From the NCBI GenBank assembly GCA_002348545.1, contig DEBM01000018.1, positions 1 through 64,000 of the forward strand: a stretch of DNA of 64,000 nucleotides, in the 5' to 3' direction. Below, piece by piece: positions 1 through 8,173 of this stretch. Positions within the stretch are counted from its first letter, which is position 1. Each line of letters begins with the position of its first letter. The notes below the pieces were generated by a model. The model was not told the DNA's origin. It saw only the letters and a program-made list of their open reading frames with translations, and did no database searches. Origin of the DNA: Balneolaceae bacterium UBA2956. GTDB lineage: Bacteria > Bacteroidota > Rhodothermia > Balneolales > Balneolaceae. The translations under genes and the position numbers were made by a program.

Positions 1-72
1 GTTGCCCGGGGAGGACTCGAACCCCCACATACTGGACCAAAACCAGGTGTCCTGCCATTAGACGACCGGGCA
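1..72 (-). tRNA. tRNA-Gln (anticodon TTG)
   Basis: Read on the minus strand the segment folds as a tRNA: the acceptor arm TGCCCGG (66-72) pairs with CCGGGCA (3-9), and there is a D arm, an anticodon loop TTTTGGT giving anticodon TTG, and a T arm with GGTTCGAGTCC. The discriminator base is A at position 2. The window ends one base later, so it cannot be seen whether CCA is encoded. The anticodon assigns glutamine. Confidence 0.93.
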
Positions 73-251
73 GAATGTCGTTAACAGACTCAAAAGATAA
101 TGAGCTATAAATCTCTAATCAAGACTGAAACCATCTATTTTTAAGATTGGACAAACATGGAGATACTTTAGCCAAAAAAACTCACTTATTAGTATGAGTA
201 AAATCGTATCTTGTTTTAAATTAAATTATCCTAAAATAACGTTTAGAGCTC
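73..251. other. Intergenic region upstream of the pyrR-like operon
   Basis: This AT-rich 180-bp spacer separates the minus-strand tRNA from the plus-strand operon, so it must hold promoters for both. A loose inverted repeat around 180-199 (ACTCA...TGAGT) is visible. No confident promoter element, riboswitch or reading frame was found. Confidence 0.4.
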
Positions 252-749
252 ATGGGACATCAACTTACACTCATGGACCGGGCCCGAATCTCTCGATGTA
301 TAAAGAGAATGGCTATTCAGGCTAATGAGCACTTTTCGGTTAATCAACCTCTTCACGTAATTGGATTAAATGAACGGGGTTTTACACTGGCTGAAGAGCT
401 TGTTTCCGAACTTAATCAGCTAAGACCTAATCAAGATAATGTTATTTATCACTTAGATGTATTCAAAAAAGGCAATAAAACTATACCCGATTTAAATGAC
501 CGACAGGTTTTAATTGTAGATGACGTAGTTTTCACTGGGCAAACATTATTTCAAGCACTTTCCGTGTTGTTTCACTCACAAGAACCTGAGGTTATAGGAA
601 TTGTATCGTTAATTGATAGAGGACACCGACGTTATCCAATTCTGGTAAATATTGTTGGAGAATATATCCCAACTAAAGTTGGAGAACACGTGGAAGTTTT
701 ATTAAAAGAAAACTACTTGGAAGCAGTGATTTTATTTATAAATTCATAA
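252..749 (+). CDS. pyrR: PyrR-like phosphoribosyltransferase
   Basis: The 165-residue protein is of the type I phosphoribosyltransferase fold. The PRPP-binding loop is VLIVDDVVFTGQT (about residues 86-98), and the later LIDRGHRRYPI and EYIPTK stretches match the PyrR subgroup (uracil phosphoribosyltransferase/pyrimidine operon regulator), which is usually about 180 residues. PyrR proteins bind pyr mRNA in Gram-positive bacteria; whether this one regulates or only salvages uracil cannot be told, because no pyr gene or attenuator lies nearby. It is the first gene of an operon: the next start codon follows its stop by one base. The ATG at 252 is the only good start. A more general purine/pyrimidine phosphoribosyltransferase is the alternative. 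Confidence 0.8.
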   Translation: MGHQLTLMDRARISRCIKRMAIQANEHFSVNQPLHVIGLNERGFTLAEELVSELNQLRPNQDNVIYHLDVFKKGNKTIPDLNDRQVLIVDDVVFTGQTLFQALSVLFHSQEPEVIGIVSLIDRGHRRYPILVNIVGEYIPTKVGEHVEVLLKENYLEAVILFINS

Positions 750-750
750 A

Positions 751-1647
751 ATGATCAGCATGAGGATACCGTATTATCACCTATCTGGCGTGATATCCTT
801 TATTATGATTCTTTTGTTAAGTGCGCACTCAACAGGTCAAACTATTGTGATACCAGACACACTGAAAGGTTGGGAAAATGACTTGAGAATAAATCTTAAC
901 GGTGCTCAGGCTAGTTTTGAAAACTGGAGTGAAGGTGGGGTAAATACGATTAGTGGTACTTTTTCAACTAATTATACCAAAGTCTATCGCAGCGATTTAT
1001 TTGCTTTTGGAATACGAATTAATGGAAGATATGGCCAAGCTCGTTTTAATGGGAATACACGTAAATCTGACGATTTATTTACCATCAGAACTCGAAGTAC
1101 TTTTGGGTTTGCCGGTCGTTCACGACTTTCTTCTTACGGAACAGTCATGCTAAGAACTCAGTTTCGAGATGGATTCGAATACAATGCTAAACGTAACCCT
1201 AACGGTGCTGACTCGTTAATATCTGGTTTCTTTGCTCCTGCCTATGTTACAGAAGGGATTGGTATTAGCTTCAATGCTGAAAAAAGTTTCCAAATGGAAG
1301 CAGGGCTTGGTTTAAAACAAACCATTGTTATGCGAGAAGATTTAGCGTCAAATTATGGTCTCATAAAAGGGGTTAATTATCGATTCGAAGGTGGTCTTAC
1401 GACGGGGATAACTTTCCAAAAAGAAGTGTTCAAAAATGTACAATACAATACAGATATTGAAACATTCACCAACTTACTGCACCCTATAAACGAGACCGAT
1501 GTATATTGGACAAATGAATTTATTGGTAGAATAAATTCAACCCTTCGAGCTTCATTGCAATTTGAACTAAGATATGATTACGACTTTTCAAAGGATATCC
1601 AGCTAAAGCAAGTACTCAGCGCAGGTGTATCCATGGATTTATTCTAA
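751..1647 (+). CDS. DUF3078-type outer-membrane beta-barrel protein
   Basis: The 298-residue protein has an N-terminal signal peptide (hydrophobic stretch ending near STGQT, about residue 30). The rest is dominated by alternating aromatic and polar strands, as in a small outer-membrane barrel. The opening GWENDLRINLNGAQASFENW and the ENWSEGG stretch fit the DUF3078 family, common in Bacteroidota and of unknown function. The last residue is Phe (MDLF), the usual C-terminal signal of outer-membrane barrels. It starts one base after the pyrR-like gene and lies 15 bases before the decarboxylase, so the three are probably co-transcribed, although no functional link is obvious. Confidence 0.75.
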   Translation: MISMRIPYYHLSGVISFIMILLLSAHSTGQTIVIPDTLKGWENDLRINLNGAQASFENWSEGGVNTISGTFSTNYTKVYRSDLFAFGIRINGRYGQARFNGNTRKSDDLFTIRTRSTFGFAGRSRLSSYGTVMLRTQFRDGFEYNAKRNPNGADSLISGFFAPAYVTEGIGISFNAEKSFQMEAGLGLKQTIVMREDLASNYGLIKGVNYRFEGGLTTGITFQKEVFKNVQYNTDIETFTNLLHPINETDVYWTNEFIGRINSTLRASLQFELRYDYDFSKDIQLKQVLSAGVSMDLF

Positions 1648-1662
1648 ATCACTATTTGAATT

Positions 1663-3042
1663 ATGGATACTTCAATATTTAAAACCTTTCATCCATCACT
1701 ACAACAATTACAGGAATGGAAAGACTCTTTTGGGGTATTTACAACTCATCCTAGCCTTGTGGTTGAAGATTCAATCATCCAGAAAACTCTACAGAAGCTG
1801 AGTGAACGACTAACTGGAAATTATCCCTTTCATCATCCCAATTATGCAGGCCAAATGCTCAAGCCCCCCCATCCTATTGCCGCACTTGCTTATTCGATAA
1901 CGATGGAATTAAACCCAAATAATCATGCCTTAGATGGAGGGCCACCTAGTTCTAAAATGGAAAAAGAGTGTGTTCAAGCAATGGCCCATTTATTTGGTTA
2001 TAATGATAAGTATTTGGGGCACTTGAGTTCTAGTGGGACTATTGCCAATCTAGAAGCTCTTTGGATTGCACGTTGTCTACACCCAAGTAAAGGGATAGCC
2101 TATTCTAGCGAAGCCCATTATACCCATAGTCGAATGGCTCAAGTATTAGGTATGGAGGCTCATACTTTCCAGTTAGATGCTGAGCATTCCATAGCAGAAT
2201 GCCTTGATAGACTCCCTATCGATTCTATTGGAACGTTAATTGTCACTATGGGTACCACTGGATTAGGAAAAGTAGAGCCTCTTTCGGAGATACTAGAGTG
2301 GGCCAAACCTAGAGATATTCGAATTCATATTGACGCCGCATATGGCGGTTTTTTTAAAACGATCTCAGATTCTCTGCCCGGTCAAAACGTAAATTGGGAT
2401 CGAATGCAAGAGGCCGATAGTATAGTAATCGATCCGCATAAACACGGGCTTCAACCTTATGGATGTGGATGTGTACTTTTTAAAAATCCAAAAGTTGGCG
2501 CTTTCTACAAGCATGATTCCCCTTACACCTATTTCAGTTCTGAAAAGTTGCACCTCGGTGAAATTAGTCTAGAATGCTCTCGTGCAGGAGCTGCGGCAGC
2601 TGCTTTTTGGGCCACCTTACAATGTTTCCCATTGGAACGAGATAATGGGTTTGGCCCTATTCTCACCGCCTGTCATCGGGCGGCTATCAAAGCCTATGGA
2701 TATTTGGACAATAGCGAAATATTAAATGCTTATATAGCACCTGAGCTTGATATAGTCGCTTATTATGCAGCTAAGAAAAATACGCCCAGCTCAACATCAA
2801 CAATTAGTGATAGATCTAAAAAAATATTCCACCAAGGCATGAACAATCATAACCCTAGCCAACAATACTATATTTCACTCTACACAGTAAACTCGCAAAA
2901 CTTTAGCCAAAAATTTCCCGAAATCTTGGTAGATAGTAATCAAGTTGTTCTACTTAGAAGTGTACTTATGCGGCCCGAACAAGAACATACCATTGAAAAC
3001 TTACTTGCTCGAATAGAAGAAGATGCTAAAGCTCTTCTTTAG
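1663..3042 (+). CDS. PLP-dependent group II amino acid decarboxylase family protein
   Basis: The 459-residue protein belongs to the pyridoxal-phosphate decarboxylase family (glutamate, aspartate, aromatic amino acid decarboxylases). Seen are GHLSSSGTIANLEALW (cofactor phosphate region), HIDAAYGG (Asp that contacts the pyridine ring) and IVIDPHKHGLQPYG, whose Lys is the expected Schiff-base residue. There is no signal peptide, so it should act in the cytoplasm. The substrate cannot be assigned from sequence alone. Its 3' end overlaps the convergent clpB by 17 bp, so no terminator fits between the two genes. Confidence 0.82.
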   Translation: MDTSIFKTFHPSLQQLQEWKDSFGVFTTHPSLVVEDSIIQKTLQKLSERLTGNYPFHHPNYAGQMLKPPHPIAALAYSITMELNPNNHALDGGPPSSKMEKECVQAMAHLFGYNDKYLGHLSSSGTIANLEALWIARCLHPSKGIAYSSEAHYTHSRMAQVLGMEAHTFQLDAEHSIAECLDRLPIDSIGTLIVTMGTTGLGKVEPLSEILEWAKPRDIRIHIDAAYGGFFKTISDSLPGQNVNWDRMQEADSIVIDPHKHGLQPYGCGCVLFKNPKVGAFYKHDSPYTYFSSEKLHLGEISLECSRAGAAAAAFWATLQCFPLERDNGFGPILTACHRAAIKAYGYLDNSEILNAYIAPELDIVAYYAAKKNTPSSTSTISDRSKKIFHQGMNNHNPSQQYYISLYTVNSQNFSQKFPEILVDSNQVVLLRSVLMRPEQEHTIENLLARIEEDAKALL

Positions 3043-5698
3043 CCCATTCGTGTGGATCATTTAGAATCTCTGCAAATAGGATAGTATCTCTATTTTTAGA
3101 TACCTGAGCCTCAAATTCTATTGCTCCATCGAGTTCCTTTTTCAATAATTCAGTGGCTAAATTATTGACTAGATGCTGCTGAATCATTCTTTTTAAGGGT
3201 CGCGCACCAAATACTGGATCAAATGCTCGCTCAGCCAGCCAGTTTTTGACTTCCTCAGGGATCTGGAGTACAACCTGTTGCTTAGCTAATGTCTGATACA
3301 ATCTACGAAGTTGAATATCTACAATAGAGCGAATATGACGAGCTTCTAGTGGGTGAAATACAATGATGTCATCTACCCTATTTAGAAACTCAGGACGGAT
3401 ACTTTTTTTCAATAAATCAATCAACTGCTCTTGCATTCTGGTATACTGTGATTGATCCCATGGCTCTTTGTTTTGCTCCATTTCTTCCATTATTAGGGAG
3501 GAACCAAGGTTTGATGTCATTATGATAATTGTATTAGTAAAATCGACCGTTGTACCTTTACTATCGGTCAGACGTCCCTCATCAAGCACTTGTAGTAGAA
3601 TATTGAAGACATCAGAATGTGCTTTCTCCACCTCATCCAACAACAAAACCGAATAGGGTTTACGGCGAACCGACTCAGTAAGCTGCCCGCCCTCATCATA
3701 TCCAACATATCCCGGAGGAGCTCCAACTAGACGACTTACTGAGTGTTTTTCCATGTATTCACTCATATCTATACGAATCATAGCCTGAACATCATTAAAC
3801 AAAAACTCGGCTAACGTGCGAGCCAATTCTGTTTTTCCAACTCCCGTGGACCCCAAAAAGAAAAAAGAACCTATGGGACGATTCTCATCCTGTAAGCCTG
3901 CCCTAGATCGTCGAACGGCATTAGCGACGGCTTCAATAGCATTGTCTTGCCCAATTACACGCTTATGCAACTCTTCTTCAAGCATCAACAGTTTATCCCT
4001 GTCAGACTGCACCATTTTACTGACGGGTATGCCGGTCCAGCGCGCTACGATATCGGCTATATCTTCAGCAACCACCTCCTCTTTTAACAGGGTTGTTCCT
4101 TCTTGTAATCGCTGCGCATGCTCATGAGCAAGTTGCAACTCTTTTTCAAGCTGTACTAAGGTACCATAGCGAAGCTCGGCTACTCGTTCATACTCCCCTG
4201 TTCTCTCAGCCTTGTCAGCCTGATTACGCGTGGCTTCAATTGCTTGTTTTAGAGCTCTTACTTGTTGAATTACCGACCGCTCTTGATCCCATTGAGTGCG
4301 CATACATGTTCGCTTATCGATTAAATCTGAAAGTTCTTTTTCGAGTTGATTAAGTTTAGCAGACTCTTTCTCTATTTGTTTTTTTGATGTGGAATCTTGT
4401 TCACGCTTTAGGGCCTCTCGTTCAATTTCAAGTTGCCGAATTTGTCGCTCCAGTGCATCTAACTCTTCTGGCAGGGAATCTATTTGTAAGCGTAAACGAG
4501 AAGCAGCCTCATCAATCAAATCGATCGCCTTATCTGGTAAAAATCGGTCTGCTATGTATCGATGAGATAATTCGGCGGCGGTCACAATGGAAGCATCTGT
4601 TATTCGAACCCCATGATGGAGTTCATAGCGCTCTTGCAAACCTCTTAAAATCGAAACAGTATCCTCCACACTTGGCTCACCCACCACTACAGTTTGCAAA
4701 CGCCGTTCTAATGCCTTGTCTTTCTCAATGTATTTACGGTACTCATCCAAAGTGGTCGCACCAATGGCATGCATTTCTCCTCTAGCCAAAGCTGGTTTTA
4801 AAATATTAGCCGCATCCATGGCTCCATCGGTGGCACCCGCTCCGACAAGTGTATGTATTTCATCAATAAAAAGAATAATATCTCCATCTGAGTCCGTTAC
4901 TTCCTTAACCACCGCTTTTAAACGTTCTTCAAACTCACCCCTAAACTTAGTTCCAGCAATTAATGCCCCCATATCTAAAGCCAAAATTCGCTTTTGCTTG
5001 AGGCCTTCAGGAACATCACCACGCACGATCCGTAAAGCCATTCCCTCAGCAATAGCTGTTTTACCCACTCCGGGTTCTCCAATCAATACCGGATTATTTT
5101 TGGTTCTTCTGGACAAGATTTGCATTACCCTTCGGATTTCGGCATCTCTTCCAATGACTGGGTCTAACTTGTTTTTTTCTGCCCACTCATTTAAATCTCT
5201 AGCATATTTTTTTAACGCCGCAAAACGGCTCTCAGCGTTCGGATCATCAACTTTTTGCCCGCCGCGTGTTTCTTTAAGTACTTGCTGAATAGCTTCCTTC
5301 TTAAGCCCTAACCCCTGCCAATCCTTCGCCCATATTTCCCCTACCTTGGATATGGCCATAAGCACATGCTCGGTACTTATATATTCATCGCCCATATCGC
5401 GGGACTCTGCCTTTGCCTGATCTAACATACTCTTTGCAGTTGGCCCTAAATAAGGCCCCGATACCGACGCGCCTGATACCTTCGGTCGCGTTGTAAGCTC
5501 TTTCTCTACAATGGCTCTAAGCTGGTCTTTTTGAACCCCTAATTTTAATAGAATGGAATGGATAGTATCTTGTTCCCCATCCATTAAGGCCTTTGCAATA
5601 TGAACTGCCTCTACAGCTTGATGACCTACATCTTGAGCTAGGTCTAAAGATGATTGTATTGCTTGCTGCGCTTTTAATGTAAAACTATTCAAATTCAT
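3026..5698 (-). CDS. clpB: ATP-dependent disaggregase ClpB
   Basis: This 890-residue protein is full length for ClpB (about 860-900). In order: Clp N-terminal repeats (1-145), NBD1 with Walker A GEPGVGKT (207-214) and Walker B LFIDEIH, a long charged coiled-coil middle domain (about 410-530) that distinguishes ClpB from ClpA and ClpC, and NBD2 with GSTGVGKTE and the GAPPGYVGY pore loop. It rescues aggregated proteins together with DnaK. It is the last gene of a minus-strand heat-shock block after hsp20 and htrA. A nested hairpin with a T run sits just upstream of its ATG and may attenuate read-through from htrA. Confidence 0.97.
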   Translation of the reverse strand: MNLNSFTLKAQQAIQSSLDLAQDVGHQAVEAVHIAKALMDGEQDTIHSILLKLGVQKDQLRAIVEKELTTRPKVSGASVSGPYLGPTAKSMLDQAKAESRDMGDEYISTEHVLMAISKVGEIWAKDWQGLGLKKEAIQQVLKETRGGQKVDDPNAESRFAALKKYARDLNEWAEKNKLDPVIGRDAEIRRVMQILSRRTKNNPVLIGEPGVGKTAIAEGMALRIVRGDVPEGLKQKRILALDMGALIAGTKFRGEFEERLKAVVKEVTDSDGDIILFIDEIHTLVGAGATDGAMDAANILKPALARGEMHAIGATTLDEYRKYIEKDKALERRLQTVVVGEPSVEDTVSILRGLQERYELHHGVRITDASIVTAAELSHRYIADRFLPDKAIDLIDEAASRLRLQIDSLPEELDALERQIRQLEIEREALKREQDSTSKKQIEKESAKLNQLEKELSDLIDKRTCMRTQWDQERSVIQQVRALKQAIEATRNQADKAERTGEYERVAELRYGTLVQLEKELQLAHEHAQRLQEGTTLLKEEVVAEDIADIVARWTGIPVSKMVQSDRDKLLMLEEELHKRVIGQDNAIEAVANAVRRSRAGLQDENRPIGSFFFLGSTGVGKTELARTLAEFLFNDVQAMIRIDMSEYMEKHSVSRLVGAPPGYVGYDEGGQLTESVRRKPYSVLLLDEVEKAHSDVFNILLQVLDEGRLTDSKGTTVDFTNTIIIMTSNLGSSLIMEEMEQNKEPWDQSQYTRMQEQLIDLLKKSIRPEFLNRVDDIIVFHPLEARHIRSIVDIQLRRLYQTLAKQQVVLQIPEEVKNWLAERAFDPVFGARPLKRMIQQHLVNNLATELLKKELDGAIEFEAQVSKNRDTILFAEILNDPHEWAKEEL

Positions 5699-5716
5699 GG
5701 TCTCTCCGTCATTAAA

Positions 5717-5762
5717 TTAAAAAAGCGAGGTATTGAACATTTTTCAACGACAACCCTCGCTT
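5717..5762 (-). terminator. Nested hairpin with T tract between htrA and clpB (terminator or attenuator)
   Basis: On the minus strand AAGCGAGG (5755-5762) pairs with CCTCGCTT (5723-5730) and is followed by a run of six T. The 24-base loop itself contains the perfect inner stem TTGAA/TTCAA. The shape is that of an intrinsic terminator, but it lies only 18-64 bases before the clpB start codon, inside its expected leader. It could end htrA transcripts, act as a conditional attenuator, or respond to temperature. Only the pairing is seen; the role is inferred. Confidence 0.55.
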
Positions 5763-5803
5763 ACAAAATACCAAAACCGTGCCACTCCTAGCGCTTTTTA
5801 TGG

Positions 5804-5828
5804 AAAACCTGCCTTATTTGCAGGTTTT
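5804..5828 (-). terminator. Hairpin just downstream of htrA
   Basis: A perfect 9-bp stem, AAAACCTGC (5804-5812) with GCAGGTTTT (5820-5828), and a 7-base loop lie 16 bases after the htrA stop. In minus-strand RNA the stem ends in UUUU, but no long U run follows. It is a plausible terminator or 3' stabiliser for htrA mRNA. Confidence 0.5.
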
Positions 5829-5843
5829 ATTTTTCAAGGTATA

Positions 5844-7373
5844 CTACATCCTAAATGCTATGAATTGTTTTAGGTTATCCCGTTCAATTGTGAGTAATAT
5901 TGCCTTATCACCAGCTTCAAGACTTCGGTTTACTTCTGAGAAAAATTCATCCACATTATTTGTAGATTTTCGCTTAACCGCTGAGATAATATCTCCATTT
6001 CTTAAGCCCCTTTGATAGGCATCACTTGATTCTTTAATACCTTGAACCAGTACGCCTTCAACCTCGTCACTTAATCGAAGCTCAGATCGCAAGGTCTCCG
6101 TCAAAGTGCGTACATTAAACCCTAAATCTTCAACCATATCTCTGGTAGTCGTAGTGTTCGAAGCAAGGGCCTGCTCACCTGGACGCTCTCCAATGGTAAT
6201 GGTTAATTCAACTGGTTTACCATCTCTAATCACTTGAACGTTAATTTTCTCGCCGGGTTTTAGACTCGCAATGTCTGTTCTAAATGAATCCCAACTTTGA
6301 ACAGCTTCCCCATTGAGCCCCACAATAATATCTTCTTCTTTTAGTCCTCCTTTCTCAGCTGGCCCTTTGGTCTCAACTCGGCCCACAATGACACCTTTTG
6401 AAACCTCTAAATCCAAGGCATCTGCCATGGTAGGATCTAGTTCTCCCGCAGTATACATCCCTAAGTACCCCCTGCTTACAGAACCATCCTCAATGAGGTC
6501 GTCCATAATACGTTTAGCTAATTTAACAGGAATGGCAAAACCAATCCCATCATTTCCACCCGAGCGTGAGGCAATAGCGGAATTTATTCCCACCAAGGTA
6601 CCGTTCAAATCTACTAGAGCTCCACCTGAATTACCAGGATTGATCGCCGCGTCAGTTTGAATATAATCCCCATATACGGTTAGATTTAAGGAACGCCCAC
6701 GAGCACTTACGATACCAAATGAAACCGTATGAGCTAGATCTTCGCTAAGAGGACTACCAATAGCCAACACAAAGGAGCCTACCTTAGCTTCATCACTATT
6801 ACCCAAAGGTAAAGCAGGAGCAGCCCCTTCCTTAATTTGTAAAACAGCAATATCAGTCATGGGATCCGTTCCAATTAATGTAGCTTCTAGCTCTTGTCCA
6901 TCATATAATCGAACCATTATTTGATCAGTACTTTCAATCACATGATTATTGGTTAAGATATAACCATCATCGGAGACTACAACTCCTGAACCCAAGCCCC
7001 TTTGCACGTACTCACGTGTATTTTCTCGACTATTTGGATTGCCAAAAAACATTGAAAATGGATCCATCACGCGAACTTCACGTGTTCTTTCAGTGGTAAT
7101 GGTTACTACCGATGGGTTCGAATTTTCTGCAATCTCTACAATGGCATCATTGAAATCCTTAAGCCGCATTACAGGTTTATTAAGCATCTCAGAACTAGGC
7201 AGTGTATCGTATCGATTCACCACAGATTCTAAGGAATCCATCACACCAAGCATGTGAGTATTGTTTGAGGCAGTTCCGGTATTAGCTACCCGGTCAGCTG
7301 TGAGAAAAAATAGTGCAATTGATATGAAAAAGGAGATAAGTAAGGCAAAAGTGGTTGTTGATGTAGGCTTCAT
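5844..7373 (-). CDS. Periplasmic serine protease of the HtrA/DegP/DegQ family
   Basis: From the ATG at 7373 the protein has 509 residues. It opens with MKPTSTTTFALLISFF, a hydrophobic signal anchor, whereas the longer frame (to 7493) would place 40 polar residues before it, so the internal start is preferred. The trypsin-like triad is visible as His144 (TNNHVIES), Asp174 (MTDIAVLQ) and Ser249 (NPGNSGGALV). Two PDZ domains follow (roughly 290-380 and 405-505). The protein degrades or chaperones misfolded envelope proteins. It lies between hsp20 and clpB on the same strand, which fits a heat- or envelope-stress role. Confidence 0.93.
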   Translation of the reverse strand: MKPTSTTTFALLISFFISIALFFLTADRVANTGTASNNTHMLGVMDSLESVVNRYDTLPSSEMLNKPVMRLKDFNDAIVEIAENSNPSVVTITTERTREVRVMDPFSMFFGNPNSRENTREYVQRGLGSGVVVSDDGYILTNNHVIESTDQIMVRLYDGQELEATLIGTDPMTDIAVLQIKEGAAPALPLGNSDEAKVGSFVLAIGSPLSEDLAHTVSFGIVSARGRSLNLTVYGDYIQTDAAINPGNSGGALVDLNGTLVGINSAIASRSGGNDGIGFAIPVKLAKRIMDDLIEDGSVSRGYLGMYTAGELDPTMADALDLEVSKGVIVGRVETKGPAEKGGLKEEDIIVGLNGEAVQSWDSFRTDIASLKPGEKINVQVIRDGKPVELTITIGERPGEQALASNTTTTRDMVEDLGFNVRTLTETLRSELRLSDEVEGVLVQGIKESSDAYQRGLRNGDIISAVKRKSTNNVDEFFSEVNRSLEAGDKAILLTIERDNLKQFIAFRM

Positions 7374-7523
7374 AAGCTTTATAAGATGTATTTTTTTCTG
7401 GTTTTTTAAATTTGTTCTCTTAACGAAGCAAGGGCGCCCTGTCGTATGTATTTGTTGTAATACATAATGGCCGCCCATCTTCGAATCATCCAAACTCCAA
7501 TTATAATGAAAATTGGATCTTTA

Positions 7524-7952
7524 TTATTGGATTAATATCTGCTTTTTTACCGCTTTTTCGTCTTTTTTAATGGTCAATCGAAGTAAACCATCCTTATATT
7601 GGGCAGTAATATTTTCCTTATCTAGCCCTTGAGGGAGGTGAAAACTTCGATGAAAGGAACCATAAAATTGTTCCATTCTGTGTACATTAGTTTCTTTTAT
7701 TTCGACCGCAGCTTTACGCTCGCCAGAAATATGAAGTACTTCTTGTTCTATTTGTACCTGTATATCTTCCTTGCCCACTCCTGGTAGTTCCAAAAGGAAT
7801 TCAAATTCCTGCTTGTTTTCACGTATGTCAACCTTAGGAGTAAAACTTTTCGTAGTTCGAACATTAATTGGCTCAAAAAACTCCTCCATAAGCTCATTAA
7901 AGCTCTTTGATAGATGTCTATAATTAGGTCGAGCATATTGTAATAGTGCCAT
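7524..7952 (-). CDS. Small heat-shock protein, Hsp20/alpha-crystallin family
   Basis: The 142-residue protein has the alpha-crystallin core: FTPKVDIRENKQEFEFLLEL, then ELPGVGKEDIQVQ and the ending GLLRLTIKK, where IxI/V-type residues are expected. Two starts are possible. The ATG at 7952 (MALLQYARPN) is preceded by GAGG eight bases upstream and gives the usual N-terminus. The ATG at 7979 would add nine residues and lies in the loop of a predicted hairpin. The protein is an ATP-independent holdase that keeps clients soluble for the DnaK/ClpB system; clpB lies two genes downstream. Confidence 0.93.
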   Translation of the reverse strand: MALLQYARPNYRHLSKSFNELMEEFFEPINVRTTKSFTPKVDIRENKQEFEFLLELPGVGKEDIQVQIEQEVLHISGERKAAVEIKETNVHRMEQFYGSFHRSFHLPQGLDKENITAQYKDGLLRLTIKKDEKAVKKQILIQ

Positions 7953-7984
7953 GGTTGGTACCTCAATTTTGTTTATCATTAAAC

Positions 7985-8005
7985 GTTTATTTTAATCAAA
8001 TAAAC
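7985..8005 (-). promoter_or_regulatory. Perfect AT-rich inverted repeat upstream of hsp20
   Basis: GTTTATTT (7985-7992) and AAATAAAC (7998-8005) are exact inverted arms around a 5-base spacer, 33-53 bases upstream of the preferred hsp20 start. A second small repeat, GTTTA-ATGA-TAAAC on the minus strand, follows directly. The pair could be a repressor operator or weak AU hairpins in the mRNA leader, such as those used as RNA thermometers in small heat-shock genes. The role is inferred. Confidence 0.45.
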
Positions 8006-8173
8006 ACAAATGGTATGCCACATAGCTGATACATTGTTCAACACTGACAGCACGCGGGTGTGTTATATGTGGGTTATGACGGGATTTCAGCACTAATAAA
8101 TAGATTGTCAGTAGCCTAAGTAAAACAGACAGAACACTACTGTAATTACGTCAATACTATAGAAAAAATGTCA

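Noticed and set aside
4093..5288. Long plus-strand frames (up to 190 codons) opposite clpB
   Set aside because: They lie wholly antisense to a strongly conserved gene and show no recognisable domain, so they are shadows of its codon pattern.
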